Assembly (NCBI RefSeq): GCF_000308655.1
Contig: NZ_BAGC01000023.1
Coordinates: 1 to 64,000, forward strand
Direction: 5' to 3'
Length of the DNA: 64,000 bases
Source: Nocardia niigatensis NBRC 100131
Lineage (GTDB): Bacteria; Actinomycetota; Actinomycetes; Mycobacteriales; Mycobacteriaceae
The position numbers and the translations under genes were made by a program. Shown here piece after piece: positions 42,804 to 52,209 of the stretch; within the stretch, counting starts at the first letter, position 1; each line of letters opens with the position of its first letter. The notes under the pieces were generated by a model. The model was given only the letters and a program-made list of their open reading frames with translations, was not told the origin of the DNA and searched no databases.

Positions 42804-44819
42804 CTACGGAATGGCGACGAGTGTGATGGTGGATCCGGGCTGAACGGCGTCGCCGGGCGCGGCGCTCTGCGAGATGACGATCGAGCCGTCGTTGTTGGCG
42901 AGCTGCCGGACGGTGACCTGCAGGCCGAGGGCCTGTAGCTTGCTGCGGGCGGTGGAGACGTTGGCGCCCAGCAGGTTCGGCATGTCGATGGCGCTGTTGA
43001 CGATGAGGACCACGGCATTGCCGGATTCGGTGCTGGTGCCCGCGGCGGGGTCGGTGCCGATCACCTGCCCGGACTTGATCTTGGTGTCGTACTGGTCGCG
43101 GGTGGAGCTGACGGTGAGCCCGGCCTTCTGCAGCGCCGTCTTGGCCTCGTCCTCGGTCTTGCCCCGCACATCCGGGACCTTGACCGGCTGGGAACCCTTG
43201 CTGCGGTAGACCTTCACCTGCGCGTTGGCGGGGAGGACGGTGCCGGGACCCGGATCCACCTTGGCGACAGTGCCTTTGGGGGCGGTGCTGCTCACCTCGC
43301 CGCCGTCCACGGGCGTCAGTCCCGCGTCCCGGATGGCCTTGTTCACCGAGTTGACATCCTGTCCGGACTGGACGTCGGGGACCTTCGGCTTGCCGCTGGA
43401 GACCAGCACCGCGACCAGCGAGCCCTTGGTGATCCGGGTACCGGCGACCGGGTCGGTGCCGACCACATTGCCCACCGGGATCATGTCGGAGGCCTTCTGC
43501 CGGGTCTCGGTCTTGAAGCCCGCGTCCTGCAGTGTGGCGACGGCCTTCTGGGTGTCCATACCGGCGATCGAGGGCACCGCCGAGTATCTGCCGACCCCGA
43601 GCCACCAGCCGCCGAGGCCCAGCAGCACGGCCAGGGCGATCACGATGCTCAGCCAGACCACGACCTTGCGTCGCGATTTGCCGCGATCCTCGATCAGATC
43701 GTTGCCGTAGCCGCGGTTCGCCGGCGGCCCGGACGGGGGCGCGTATTCGGGCTGCTGTTGCTGGTACTCCGACGGCAGTTCCCGCGCCGCGGTCATGACC
43801 CGGGTCTGCTGCGCCTGCGGCTGCATGTGCACGGTCGGCGGGTCGGCGGGGAGCCGGGTGGTGAGGTCGGCCGCGCCCGGAATCGGCCGCGAGGGCGGCG
43901 TGACCGGTCCGCGCGGCGCGGGGGTGGGGCCGACCCGGTATTTGGCGCTGAGGTGCTCGGCCGACTCGGTGGGCGCGGGTACCCGGTAGTCGGGCAGCCG
44001 CAGTTCGCGGGCGATGCGGCGCAGTTCGTTCGCCATCTCGGTGGCGTCGGAGTAGCGGTGCATGGGTTCGCGCGCGGTGGCGTGCGCGACCAGCTCGTCG
44101 AATTCCGGTGGGACGCCGCTGATCAGGCGGCCGGGGCTGGGCACGTCCTTCTCGACCCGCTGCAGCGCGATGGACAGCGAGTTGTCGCCGGTGAACGGCG
44201 TTCGGCCGGTGAGCATTTCGAAGATCAGGATGCCCGCCGAGTAGACGTCGCTGCGGGCGTCGGCGGTGCCGCTGGTGACCTGCTCGGGCGAGAGGTAGGC
44301 GGCGGTGCCGAGAATCACGCTGTCGGAGGTGATCTTGGCCTCGGCGACCGCGCGCACCAGTCCGAAGTCGGCGATCTTCACCTCGCCGGAGTCGGAGATG
44401 AGCACGTTCTCCGGCTTGATGTCGCGGTGCACCAGTCCGGCCGAGTGGGCGACGCCGATCGCGAAGAGGACGGGTTCGGCGACGGCGCGCACGGCGTGCG
44501 GGGGCATGGGCCCGCGTTCGCGCAGCAGCTCGCGCAGGGTGCCGCCCTCGACCAGTTCCATGATGAGGAACGGATGGTCACCGTCCACGCCCTGGTCGTA
44601 GACCGCGACGAGCGACGGGTGTTTGAGCTTGGCCACGGCCCGCGCTTCGAGCTCGAAGCGGGTGAGGAACTGCGGATCGGAGGCGAATTTCGGGTCCATC
44701 ACCTTGATGGCAACGGGTCGGTCCAATCTGGTGTCCACTCCCCGGAACACCATGGACATACCGCCACGCGCGATCGGCGCGTCGATGCGGTAGCGCCCTT
44801 CCAGCATCTGGCCGATCAA
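42804..44819 (-). CDS. pknL: Membrane serine/threonine protein kinase with four PASTA domains
   Basis: This 671-residue protein has a kinase domain at residues 6-270 (IARGGMSMVFRG, AIKVM with the catalytic Lys, LVHRDIKPENVLI, KIADFGLV, GTAAYLSPEQV). A Pro/Gln-rich juxtamembrane linker, one membrane helix (VVVWLSIVIALAVLLGLGGW) and four extracellular PASTA repeats (starting YSAVPSIAG, PKVPDVQSG, VKVPDVRGK, IDMPNLLG) follow. Position beside the Rv2175c homologue identifies PknL, but M. tuberculosis PknL lacks PASTA repeats. So here it could sense muropeptides or lipid II. Start: TTG 44819, with GGAAGG at 7 nt. Confidence 0.9.
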   Translation of the reverse strand: MIGQMLEGRYRIDAPIARGGMSMVFRGVDTRLDRPVAIKVMDPKFASDPQFLTRFELEARAVAKLKHPSLVAVYDQGVDGDHPFLIMELVEGGTLRELLRERGPMPPHAVRAVAEPVLFAIGVAHSAGLVHRDIKPENVLISDSGEVKIADFGLVRAVAEAKITSDSVILGTAAYLSPEQVTSGTADARSDVYSAGILIFEMLTGRTPFTGDNSLSIALQRVEKDVPSPGRLISGVPPEFDELVAHATAREPMHRYSDATEMANELRRIARELRLPDYRVPAPTESAEHLSAKYRVGPTPAPRGPVTPPSRPIPGAADLTTRLPADPPTVHMQPQAQQTRVMTAARELPSEYQQQQPEYAPPSGPPANRGYGNDLIEDRGKSRRKVVVWLSIVIALAVLLGLGGWWLGVGRYSAVPSIAGMDTQKAVATLQDAGFKTETRQKASDMIPVGNVVGTDPVAGTRITKGSLVAVLVSSGKPKVPDVQSGQDVNSVNKAIRDAGLTPVDGGEVSSTAPKGTVAKVDPGPGTVLPANAQVKVYRSKGSQPVKVPDVRGKTEDEAKTALQKAGLTVSSTRDQYDTKIKSGQVIGTDPAAGTSTESGNAVVLIVNSAIDMPNLLGANVSTARSKLQALGLQVTVRQLANNDGSIVISQSAAPGDAVQPGSTITLVAIP

Positions 44820-44912
44820 CAGCAACCCTTCCGATTTCCCGAGTCCGCCCGGTGCGGCTCACCCGATGGTAGTCGCGTCGGGGTGTGATGCGACTGTGGC
44901 GACGCGAGAGAC

Positions 44913-44918
44913 TACCGT
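44913..44918 (+). promoter_or_regulatory. -10 box of a probably leaderless Rv2175c-type transcript
   Basis: TACCGT ends 7 nt before the GTG at 44926; there is no ribosome binding site. Confidence 0.35.
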
Positions 44919-44925
44919 GGTCCGC

Positions 44926-45294
44926 GTGAGTGCCTTTCCATGCAGCGAAGACGTCTTGCCGGACTCGGTGACCCTGATCCCGCTGCCCGACGTGGCCGAC
45001 CAGTTGGGCATGGTGGTCACGCGGGTACACCAGATGCTGCGCGACCACCAGATCCTCGCGGTCCGCCGGAACGGCGTGGCCGGTATCCCGAAGGAGTTCT
45101 TCGACTCCACGGGCGCCGTCGCCAAGCATCTGACGGGTCTGATCACGGTGATGCGCGACGGCAAGTACACCGACGAGGAAATCCTCGAGTGGATCTACAC
45201 CGAGGACGACACCCTCCCCGGTCGTCCGATCGACGCCATCCACGGCCCGCTGGCGCGTGAAGTGATCCGGCGCGCTGCGGCCGACCCCTTCTGA
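44926..45294 (+). CDS. Rv2175c-like DNA-binding protein, probable PknL substrate
   Basis: This 122-residue protein carries a winged-helix-type fold: LIPLPDVADQLGMVVTRVHQ, MLRDHQILAVRRNGVAGIPK, then a C-terminal domain GLITVMRDGKYTDEEILEWI and ARPIDA-like GRPIDAIHGPLAREVIRRAA. It matches Rv2175c, which PknL phosphorylates in its N-terminal region, lowering DNA binding. It is divergent from pknL, as in M. tuberculosis. Start at GTG 44926 (probably leaderless); an ATG at 44866 in the same frame is possible. Confidence 0.85.
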   Translation: MSAFPCSEDVLPDSVTLIPLPDVADQLGMVVTRVHQMLRDHQILAVRRNGVAGIPKEFFDSTGAVAKHLTGLITVMRDGKYTDEEILEWIYTEDDTLPGRPIDAIHGPLAREVIRRAAADPF

Positions 45295-45308
45295 CCCGCA
45301 GGCCTCCC

Positions 45309-45367
45309 GCGCGGTGCCCAGGCACCGCGCTCGGCCTGATGCCCGAGGCGCCAACTGATTTGGCGCC
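45309..45367. terminator. Two back-to-back terminators between Rv2175c-like gene and crtB
   Basis: GCGCGGTGCC/GGCACCGCGC (45309-45330) and GGCGCCAA-N5-TTGGCGCC (45347-45367) are both perfect stems. They lie between convergent genes, and each probably serves one strand. Confidence 0.75.
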
Positions 45368-45432
45368 GTACGGGGTAACTCGTCGGGGACGTCCGAGAGT
45401 CGACCCTCTGGCACGACCGCCGGTCCGCTCGC

Positions 45433-46425
45433 TTATCGGAGGGGCTCCCCGAATCCCGGCAGCAGGCGCGAAGAGGCGGATAGGTGTTCCCGTGCCGCGA
45501 TCCGCAATCGGCGATGCTGCGGCACCACCGCGCGGCGGGTGAAGACCGCGTAATCGGCGCGTTCGATCTCGTCCAGGATGCTGCCGTAGAGCGTGGCCGC
45601 GGTCCGGATGGCCGGGCGCACGCGTGGGCTGAGCAGCTCGATGCCGGGGGTGGCGCGGCGGTAGACGCCGCGGTTGACGGCGATCAGGTGCGCGAGCCCG
45701 CGCCGCACCTTCGGATCGGTCCGGCCGGATGCCCGGCAGTGGTACAGCAGTTCGGTGTCCACGCCGAAGGCCGCCAACTCGTCGGCGGGCAGATACACGC
45801 GTCCGCGATCGAGGTCCTCGCCGATATCGCGCAGGAAGTTGGTGAGCTGGAAGGCTTCTCCCAGCGCGGCCGCGGCGGGTTCGGCGTCGGCCACCGGGAC
45901 GACCGTGCCCAGCACCGGCAGCAGCTGCAGTCCGATGGCGGCGGCCGAGCCGCGCATGTAGTCGCGCAGGTCGCTCATGGTGGGGTAGCGGTCGCGGTAG
46001 TGCGGGCCGCCGGGGATGTCCATGCGCATGGAGTCCAGGAAGACCCAGAAGTGTTCGGCGGCAATCGAATACCGGCGGATGGTGTCGCATACCGCGAGCA
46101 GTGCCCGGTCCTCGGGCCCGTCGCCGGCCTCGACGGGGGCGTCCACCAGGCGGGCCCGGAGTTCGTGTTCGATCCGATCCAGCCGGGCCGCGGATTCCGC
46201 TGCGCGGCTGGGCGCGTCGCTCGCGTCGACGATGTCGTCGACCAGGCGGGCGAAGGCGTACAGCGCGTGCACGGCCGGTCTTCGCTCCGGTTCCAGCAGC
46301 CGGGTGGCCAGGAAGTAGGTGCGGCCGTGGGCGGCGGCGATCCGGCGGCAGTCACGATAGGCGCGGTCGAGCCGCTCGGACTGATCGGGCAGTACGGGTG
46401 GCGCGGGTGCGGTGGACTGGTTCAC
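45433..46425 (-). CDS. crtB: Phytoene synthase
   Basis: This 330-residue enzyme joins two geranylgeranyl diphosphates into phytoene. Both Asp-rich motifs are present: YAFARLVDDIVDASD near residue 57 and NFLRDIGEDLDRGRVYLPAD near residue 200. The GTG start at 46425 overlaps the mptA stop as GTGA, so it is translated from the same minus-strand message as crtI and mptA. Carotenoid and lipoglycan genes thus share an operon. M. tuberculosis lacks crtB at this site. Confidence 0.93.
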   Translation of the reverse strand: MNQSTAPAPPVLPDQSERLDRAYRDCRRIAAAHGRTYFLATRLLEPERRPAVHALYAFARLVDDIVDASDAPSRAAESAARLDRIEHELRARLVDAPVEAGDGPEDRALLAVCDTIRRYSIAAEHFWVFLDSMRMDIPGGPHYRDRYPTMSDLRDYMRGSAAAIGLQLLPVLGTVVPVADAEPAAAALGEAFQLTNFLRDIGEDLDRGRVYLPADELAAFGVDTELLYHCRASGRTDPKVRRGLAHLIAVNRGVYRRATPGIELLSPRVRPAIRTAATLYGSILDEIERADYAVFTRRAVVPQHRRLRIAAREHLSASSRLLPGFGEPLR

Positions 46426-48116
46426 GCCGGCCCGGCCGCGGGCGCGACGCCGAGCTGTTCGGCCTGCGGGCGGGCCGCCCGCAGTTTCAGCGGATCCACC
46501 GTGCACAGCGACAGCGCCGCCACCACCGCCGCGAAGATGGCCAGCGTGCCGTGCACATAGTTGGACACCGGCGACCCGTCGGGCTGGAACACCAGCATGA
46601 GCCAGGTGCACAGGCCCACCAGCACCTGCAGGGTCCGGGTGGTGAGCGCGAATCCGGCGGCCAGCGCCAGCGGCCACGAGTAGTACCAGGGCAGTGCGGC
46701 GGGCGAGAGGATCACGATGGCCACGAACGCGACGAGAATGCCGAGCACGGCCTCCTTCTCGCTGTTCTTGAACCGCCACCAGGCCCACACCAGGATGGCC
46801 ACCATCACCGCCGCGCACAGCAGGCGCGTCCAGGACAGCACCGTGTCCATCGACAGCGGGGTCACCCAGGTGACCACGTGCGCCATGATGGTCGGCAGCG
46901 AGAGCCAGTTGATGATCTTCTTGGACCCGGACAGCGCGGTGAGCCAGCCGATCTGGTGATCGCGCAGCCCGGTGGCCCAGGTGGCCAGCACGAACACGGC
47001 CGCGAAGATCGCCACACCCAGTGCGCTGATCTTGGCGAAGGTCCGGATCGGATGTGGCAGGTCGCCCTCGTCCTGCGAGGCGCGGCGCTCGCGTTCGTGA
47101 ATCATCCAGATCCACACCAGGAACGGCAGCGCGACGCCCGCGGTCGCCTTCACGGCCACGCCGATCGCGACCACCACGATGCCCGACATGTGGTGGTGCT
47201 CGAGCACCAGGGCGATGCCCGCGGCCATCAGGCCCACCATCAGCATCTCGTTGTGCACGCCACCGATCAGATGGACCAGCACCAGCGGATTGAGCACCGC
47301 GAGCCACAAAGCGATGGTCGGCTTGCCGCCCAGATGCTTGGTCAGATGAGGAATGGCCCACACCATCAGCACCAGGCCCGGCAGCATGACCAGCCGCAGC
47401 GCGATGGTCCCCGCCACCACATTGTCACCGGTGATGGTGGTGATGGCCCGCCCGATCACCAGGAACACCGGACCGTAGGGCGCGGTCGTGTTGAGCCAGA
47501 CGGGGCTCACATTGTCCAGTACCGCCGCGGCATTCGCCTTCAACTCCACGGGCCCGAAGACGTAGGGGTTGATGTGGTCGCGCAGCATCGCGCCCTGCGC
47601 CAGATACGAGTAGGCGTCGCGGCTGAACATGGGGACCGAGAACAGCAGCGGGAAGATCCAGATGCCGACGATCCCGCGCAGCTCGTTGAGCGACACCGTG
47701 GTGCCCGGCTGCTTGCCGATCACGATGCGCCCCAGCCGCACCCACGCGGTGATCATGGCGATCACGCCGAGCCACACGAACACCGACGACAGCACCAGCC
47801 CGTGCCCGAACCGCAGCCACGACAGGTGCATGGCCTCCAGCAGCGGGTCGCTGCGCCGCACACTGCCCGCGCCGAACCCGCCGAAGGTGATCAGCAGGGC
47901 GCCGAAGAATCCGAGCGTGGCCGCGTGTCCCTCGGGGCTGCGGGTGAAGTCGGAGGCGTGTCGCAGCCGACGCTGCGCGGTGGTGCCCTCGACGGCGCTG
48001 GTCACGGCGGCCGGGGTGGGGGCGTCCGGTTCGGCCTGTGCGACACCGGCCGCGGTCCGCGTCGCAGTGCTGCCGACGGTGTCGGGGGTGGCTGCGTCCG
48101 CATCGGGGGTCGGCAT
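46422..48116 (-). CDS. mptA: Alpha-(1->6)-mannopyranosyltransferase of lipomannan synthesis
   Basis: This 564-residue polytopic GT-C enzyme has a disordered N-terminal cytoplasmic part of about 60 residues and 11-13 hydrophobic helices. The GT-C acidic region lies in FSRDAYSYLAQGAMLRDHIN near residue 165, with NPLVLVHLIGGVHNEMLMVG farther on. This is the MptA/MptB pattern, and synteny (beside idsA2 and pknL) points to MptA (Rv2174), which extends the mannan core using polyprenyl-phosphate mannose outside the membrane. The gap to crtI is 63 bp. GGGGGGAA precedes the ATG. Confidence 0.9.
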   Translation of the reverse strand: MPTPDADAATPDTVGSTATRTAAGVAQAEPDAPTPAAVTSAVEGTTAQRRLRHASDFTRSPEGHAATLGFFGALLITFGGFGAGSVRRSDPLLEAMHLSWLRFGHGLVLSSVFVWLGVIAMITAWVRLGRIVIGKQPGTTVSLNELRGIVGIWIFPLLFSVPMFSRDAYSYLAQGAMLRDHINPYVFGPVELKANAAAVLDNVSPVWLNTTAPYGPVFLVIGRAITTITGDNVVAGTIALRLVMLPGLVLMVWAIPHLTKHLGGKPTIALWLAVLNPLVLVHLIGGVHNEMLMVGLMAAGIALVLEHHHMSGIVVVAIGVAVKATAGVALPFLVWIWMIHERERRASQDEGDLPHPIRTFAKISALGVAIFAAVFVLATWATGLRDHQIGWLTALSGSKKIINWLSLPTIMAHVVTWVTPLSMDTVLSWTRLLCAAVMVAILVWAWWRFKNSEKEAVLGILVAFVAIVILSPAALPWYYSWPLALAAGFALTTRTLQVLVGLCTWLMLVFQPDGSPVSNYVHGTLAIFAAVVAALSLCTVDPLKLRAARPQAEQLGVAPAAGPA

Positions 48117-48179
48117 TGGCGGTCGTTCCCCCCGGAAAGGTAGGCGGCGGCAGCCGCGTTGATTCAGGACGCGGACAGT

Positions 48180-49805
48180 CTACGGCGTGGGCGCGGGTGC
48201 CACAGCCCCGGAGTGGGCGGATTCGCCACCGGCATGTCGCGGATCACCCGTCAGCCGTGCCGCCGCGAGTTTCCCCGACAACAGCACGGTCGGCACGCCG
48301 ACGCCGGGCACGGTGCCCGAGCCCGCGAGAACCACATTCGCGCGGCCCCGCACCAGGTTCCGGGTGCGGAAGGGGCCGGTCTGCCGGAACAGGTGCGCGG
48401 CCGAGAACGGGGTGCCGGCGATCATGCCCCTGTCCCGCCAGGTATGCGGGGTGTCGAGGTGGTCGATCCGGAAGTAACGCGAAATGCCTTGGTAGCCGCG
48501 GTCTTCCAGGACCGCGAGCAGTTCGCGCAGATAGTGCGGGCCGAGCTGCTCCCAGGCCAGCGCTGCGGCATCGAGATTCGGGCACGGGGCCAGCAGCGAG
48601 AGCGGCTCGTAGCGGACGGTATCGCGCAGGTGCCCGTCACGGTCGATGTGCTGTTCGGCACGCTCGATGTAGAGGGTCGGATCGGTGAGCGCGGGCCGGG
48701 TGAGCAGCAGCGACGGATCGCTCATGAGCTGCCCGCGGCCGCGCCGGGCGGCGATCTCGGTGAAGGTGCGGTCCCACTCCCGGCCGAAGTCGATGGTGTG
48801 ATGCGCCTGCACGGGCCAGCTCTGGGCCACCGCGGCGGGAATCGTGCCGTGCGCCACCACCGCCGACGGTGAGGCTCGCAGCCCGATCCGGCGCCGCAGC
48901 CCGAACCGCGACAGCGAGCCGATGTCGGCGGTGACCACGACGGCGTCGCAGTCGAAGACGCGTCCGTCGGCGGTCCGCACGGCGGTGGCCCGCTTGCCCG
49001 CGTATTCGATGCCGATGACCTCGGCGTTCAGTTCGAGCGTGCCGCCCGCGGCGGTGAACGCGCGGCCGAGCGCCTCGGCGATGGCCCGCATCCCGCCCTC
49101 GGGGTAGGTGACGCCGAGGCAGGTGTCCATGTACGGGATCGCGCCGTACACCCCGAGCGCCCGGTTCGGCGCCATGCCCGCGAACAGGGCCTGGAAGCTG
49201 AACAGCCGGGCCACGTCCGGATCCCGTACGATCCGCCGGACCTTGGGCCCGAGCCGCCCGAAGGCGCCCAGCCGCACCAGCCGCGTCAGCGCCACCCGCT
49301 TCTCCGGGATCCGCACCATGTCCAGCGGCGAATCGAAGTTGGTGTCCATGAACTGCCGGAACTCGGCCTCGTACACGTCTTTCAGCCAGCCGCGCAGCCG
49401 CCGGTAGCGGCGGGCCGCGCCCGGGCCGCGCACCCGCTCGACCTCGGCCGCCATGTCCTCCTCATTGGAGTAGACGCCGATCTCGGAGCCGTCCGCGAAG
49501 CGCGCCCGATACGCCGGAGCCATGTCGAGGATGCGCAGGCCGACCGACTCACGGGTGTGCCCGACCACCGCGAGCGCCTCGTCGATGAGTTCGGGCAGAG
49601 TGAGAATCGTTGCCCCGGAGTCGATCTCGTAGTCCGGTCCGCGATACGCGCCGACCCGCCCGCCCGGGCGATCGTCGCGTTCCAGGACGGTCACCTGCCG
49701 TCCGGCCGCCACCAGGTACAGCGCGGCGGCCAGCCCGGACAGTCCGGCGCCGATCACCACGACCCGATCAGCCGGTCCCGCAACAGTTCTCGAGCCCCTC
49801 GCCAT
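48180..49805 (-). CDS. crtI: Phytoene desaturase
   Basis: This 541-residue CrtI-family flavoprotein has the FAD loop VVVIGAGLSGLAAALYLVAA near residue 16, LERDDRPGGRVG, and the C-terminal GSGTVPGVGVPTVLLSGKLA near residue 505. It converts phytoene to more unsaturated carotenes, probably up to lycopene. The number of desaturations cannot be read from sequence. The ATG at 49805 lies 6 nt after GGAGG; the GTG three codons earlier overlaps that site. It lies 15 bp downstream of the GGPP synthase gene on the same strand. Confidence 0.93.
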   Translation of the reverse strand: MARGSRTVAGPADRVVVIGAGLSGLAAALYLVAAGRQVTVLERDDRPGGRVGAYRGPDYEIDSGATILTLPELIDEALAVVGHTRESVGLRILDMAPAYRARFADGSEIGVYSNEEDMAAEVERVRGPGAARRYRRLRGWLKDVYEAEFRQFMDTNFDSPLDMVRIPEKRVALTRLVRLGAFGRLGPKVRRIVRDPDVARLFSFQALFAGMAPNRALGVYGAIPYMDTCLGVTYPEGGMRAIAEALGRAFTAAGGTLELNAEVIGIEYAGKRATAVRTADGRVFDCDAVVVTADIGSLSRFGLRRRIGLRASPSAVVAHGTIPAAVAQSWPVQAHHTIDFGREWDRTFTEIAARRGRGQLMSDPSLLLTRPALTDPTLYIERAEQHIDRDGHLRDTVRYEPLSLLAPCPNLDAAALAWEQLGPHYLRELLAVLEDRGYQGISRYFRIDHLDTPHTWRDRGMIAGTPFSAAHLFRQTGPFRTRNLVRGRANVVLAGSGTVPGVGVPTVLLSGKLAAARLTGDPRHAGGESAHSGAVAPAPTP

Positions 49806-49820
49806 CGCGCCCACCTCCGG

Positions 49821-50930
49821 TCAGTAGGAGCGCGCGGTGGCGGCCAGGGCCATGGCCCGCAGCTGCCGTTTGGCGTCCGGGGTGGCGGTGCTGGCCTCCA
49901 GCGCGGTGAGGGCCTGGTCGGTGAGCGAGCCGATCCGCATCTCCACGGCGTCGACCGCACCGAGTTCGGTGAGGACCGTTCGCAATTCGGCGACCCGCTC
50001 CGGGGTGACGTCGGTGCCCAGGCTGGAGCGGATGAGGTCCGCGGTGGCCGGGGCGGAGGCGTCGGCGCGCCGCAGGGCCTCGGCGATGAGGACGGTGCGC
50101 TTGCCCTCGCGCAGGTCGTCACCCGATGGCTTGCCGGTGACGGCCGGATCGCCGAAGACGCCGAGCAGGTCGTCACGGAGCTGGAAGGCGATGCCGATAT
50201 CGGTGCCGAACTCGCGGTAGGCGGCGATCAGGTCGGGAGAGGCCCCGGCCAGCGCCGCGCCCATGTGCAGCGGGCGCTCGATGGTGTAGGCCGCGGTCTT
50301 GTACCGGTTGATCCGCAGCGCCGCCTCGACGGTCTCGTCGCCGGCGGACTCGCCGTGGATGTCGAGCAGCTGCCCGCCCAGCACCTCGGTGCGCATGGCC
50401 GCCCACACCGGGGCGAAGCGGGCGGCGGCGTCGGCCGGCAGCCCGGCGTCGCGGGTCATGTCGTCGGCCCAGGCCAGGGCCAGATCGCCGATGAGGATGG
50501 CGACGCTGACGCCGTAGTGATCGCTGTCACCCGCCCAGCGCTGATCCCGGTGCCGCTGTTCGTAATCCACGTGCACGGTCGGGAAACCGCGCCGGGTGCG
50601 CGAGGAGTCGATGATGTCGTCGTGGATGAGCGCACACGCCTGCACCAGCTCCAGCGCCGAGCAGGCGGTGAGCACCGCGTCGGCGTCCGGATCGCCGGCG
50701 CTGCGGCCCGCGCCCAGCCAGCCGGTCCACGCGAAGGAGGGCCGGGTCCGCTTGCCGCCGCGAATGACGAAGTCCTCGAGCGCCGCCGCCGCGTCCACGA
50801 ACACCGGGCCGAGCGGTGCGACGATCGGCTCCCGGGTGCGGAAGAAGGCCGTGAGACGGTCCTCCACGGCGGCGACGAGTGATCCCGCGCCGACCGGGTG
50901 GCGGGTCGGGGTACCGGGTCCGGCGGACAG
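49821..50930 (-). CDS. crtE: Geranylgeranyl diphosphate synthase (IdsA2/CrtE type)
   Basis: This trans-prenyltransferase has FVIRGGKRTRPSFAW near residue 57, the first Asp-rich motif ALIHDDIIDSSRTRRG, and the second in FQLRDDLLGVFGDPAVTGK. It makes C20 diphosphate for crtB. Start choice: AAGGAGG lies 5 nt before a CTG at 50930, giving 369 residues. The only other good candidate, a GTG at 51047, adds 39 residues of Arg/Pro-rich sequence that runs into the metF promoter region. Synteny corresponds to Rv2173 (idsA2). It is the first gene of the crtE-crtI-mptA-crtB operon. Confidence 0.9.
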   Translation of the reverse strand: MSAGPGTPTRHPVGAGSLVAAVEDRLTAFFRTREPIVAPLGPVFVDAAAALEDFVIRGGKRTRPSFAWTGWLGAGRSAGDPDADAVLTACSALELVQACALIHDDIIDSSRTRRGFPTVHVDYEQRHRDQRWAGDSDHYGVSVAILIGDLALAWADDMTRDAGLPADAAARFAPVWAAMRTEVLGGQLLDIHGESAGDETVEAALRINRYKTAAYTIERPLHMGAALAGASPDLIAAYREFGTDIGIAFQLRDDLLGVFGDPAVTGKPSGDDLREGKRTVLIAEALRRADASAPATADLIRSSLGTDVTPERVAELRTVLTELGAVDAVEMRIGSLTDQALTALEASTATPDAKRQLRAMALAATARSY

Positions 50931-51094
50931 GGGAGCCTCCTTGGTGAGTGCCGCGGCGCGTCGCGTGCGCAGCCAGCGGGGTTCGCGACCGACTCTACCG
51001 ACCACCTCGTCGCGGCCGGGAATCGGTCGGCTCCGATTCGGTCTCACCTGCTGGGATAAGCCCAGGTCGCGGTCCAGTGCCCGGCACGGGCCCG

Positions 51095-51100
51095 TAAAAT
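51095..51100 (+). promoter_or_regulatory. -10 box of a probably leaderless metF transcript
   Basis: TAAAAT ends 6 nt before the GTG at 51107; there is no ribosome binding site. Confidence 0.5.
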
Positions 51101-51106
51101 GTCCGC

Positions 51107-52105
51107 GTGAGTTCCGACAACGTATGGGGATATTCGACCCCTGGCCGAGTTTCCCGCACCCCCCACGCGTCCGGAACTCGCTCCGTAGTCCAGCAGCTGG
51201 GCCCGCGCCCGGACGGCTCGATCCCGTTCTCGGTCGAGTTCAACCCGCCGCGGGACGCCGCCGGCGAGGCACGGCTGTGGAGGGCCGCGCGCGAATTCGA
51301 GCGGCTGCATCCGGCGTTCGTGTCCATGACCTACGGTGCGGGCGGCTCCACCCGCGACCGCACCATCCGGGTCACCGGCCAGCTCGCCCGCGAGACCACG
51401 CTGCTCACCGTCGCGCATCTGACCGCGGTGGATCACTCGGTCGCCGAGCTGCGGTCGATCGTCGGCGCGTACGCCGACGCCGGCATCCGCAACCTGCTGG
51501 TGCTGCGCGGCGATCCGCCCGGCGACGTGCTGGGGGAGTGGATCAAGCACCCCGAGGGCGTCGAATACGCCGACGAGCTCGTGCGCATGGTCCGTGACCT
51601 GGGCGACTTCCACGTGGGTGTGGCGTCGTTCCCGCAGGGCCACCCGCGCTCCACCGACCTGGACCAGGACACCCACTACCTGGTGTCGAAACTGCGTGCG
51701 GGCGCGGAGTATTCGATCACCCAGATGTTCTTCGATGTGGAGCACTATCTGCGCCTGCGGGATCGGGTCATCGCGTGTGATCCGGTCGAGGGCGCCAAGC
51801 CGATCATCCCCGAGCTGATGCCGGTCACCTCGCTGCGCACCGTACAGCGCGCCGAGGAGCTGTCGGGCCGGCCGCTGCCGGCCGCGGTGATGGAGCGGCT
51901 GCGCAAGGCCGCGGGCGACGGACCGGAGGAGGATCGCGCCGCGGTCCGCGAGGTCGGCATCGAGATCGCCACGGAGATGGCCCAGCGGCTCATCGCCGAG
52001 GGCGCGCCCTGCCTGCATTTCATCACCCTGAATTTCGCCAAGACCACCAGCGAAGTGCTGGCTAACCTCGGCTACACCATGTCGCCGACCCCGGCGCACG
52101 CCTGA
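51107..52105 (+). CDS. metF: 5,10-methylenetetrahydrofolate reductase family protein
   Basis: This 332-residue TIM-barrel flavoprotein has FSVEFNPPRD near residue 42 with the catalytic Glu, FVSMTYGAGGSTRDRTI, LLVLRGDPPGDV, ITQMFFDVEHYL and CLHFITLNFAKTT. It should reduce methylene-THF to methyl-THF for methionine synthesis. It corresponds to Rv2172c, which takes this place beside idsA2 and has been studied as an unusual MetF. It is divergent from the GGPP synthase gene. The transcript is probably leaderless. Confidence 0.9.
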   Translation: MSSDNVWGYSTPGRVSRTPHASGTRSVVQQLGPRPDGSIPFSVEFNPPRDAAGEARLWRAAREFERLHPAFVSMTYGAGGSTRDRTIRVTGQLARETTLLTVAHLTAVDHSVAELRSIVGAYADAGIRNLLVLRGDPPGDVLGEWIKHPEGVEYADELVRMVRDLGDFHVGVASFPQGHPRSTDLDQDTHYLVSKLRAGAEYSITQMFFDVEHYLRLRDRVIACDPVEGAKPIIPELMPVTSLRTVQRAEELSGRPLPAAVMERLRKAAGDGPEEDRAAVREVGIEIATEMAQRLIAEGAPCLHFITLNFAKTTSEVLANLGYTMSPTPAHA

Positions 52106-52209
52106 CACCGAGCTCGATCCGCCACCCGGCATGCCGGATCAAATCCCCGGTATGCGCTGGTCAGCGTAGTAGCGTCGCCCTCGTCTCGTGACCTCGAGGG
52201 GAGCTATCC

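Noticed and set aside
46101..48143. 680-residue plus-strand frame opposite mptA
   Set aside because: It is Gln/His/Arg-rich shadow sequence mirroring the membrane helices of mptA.
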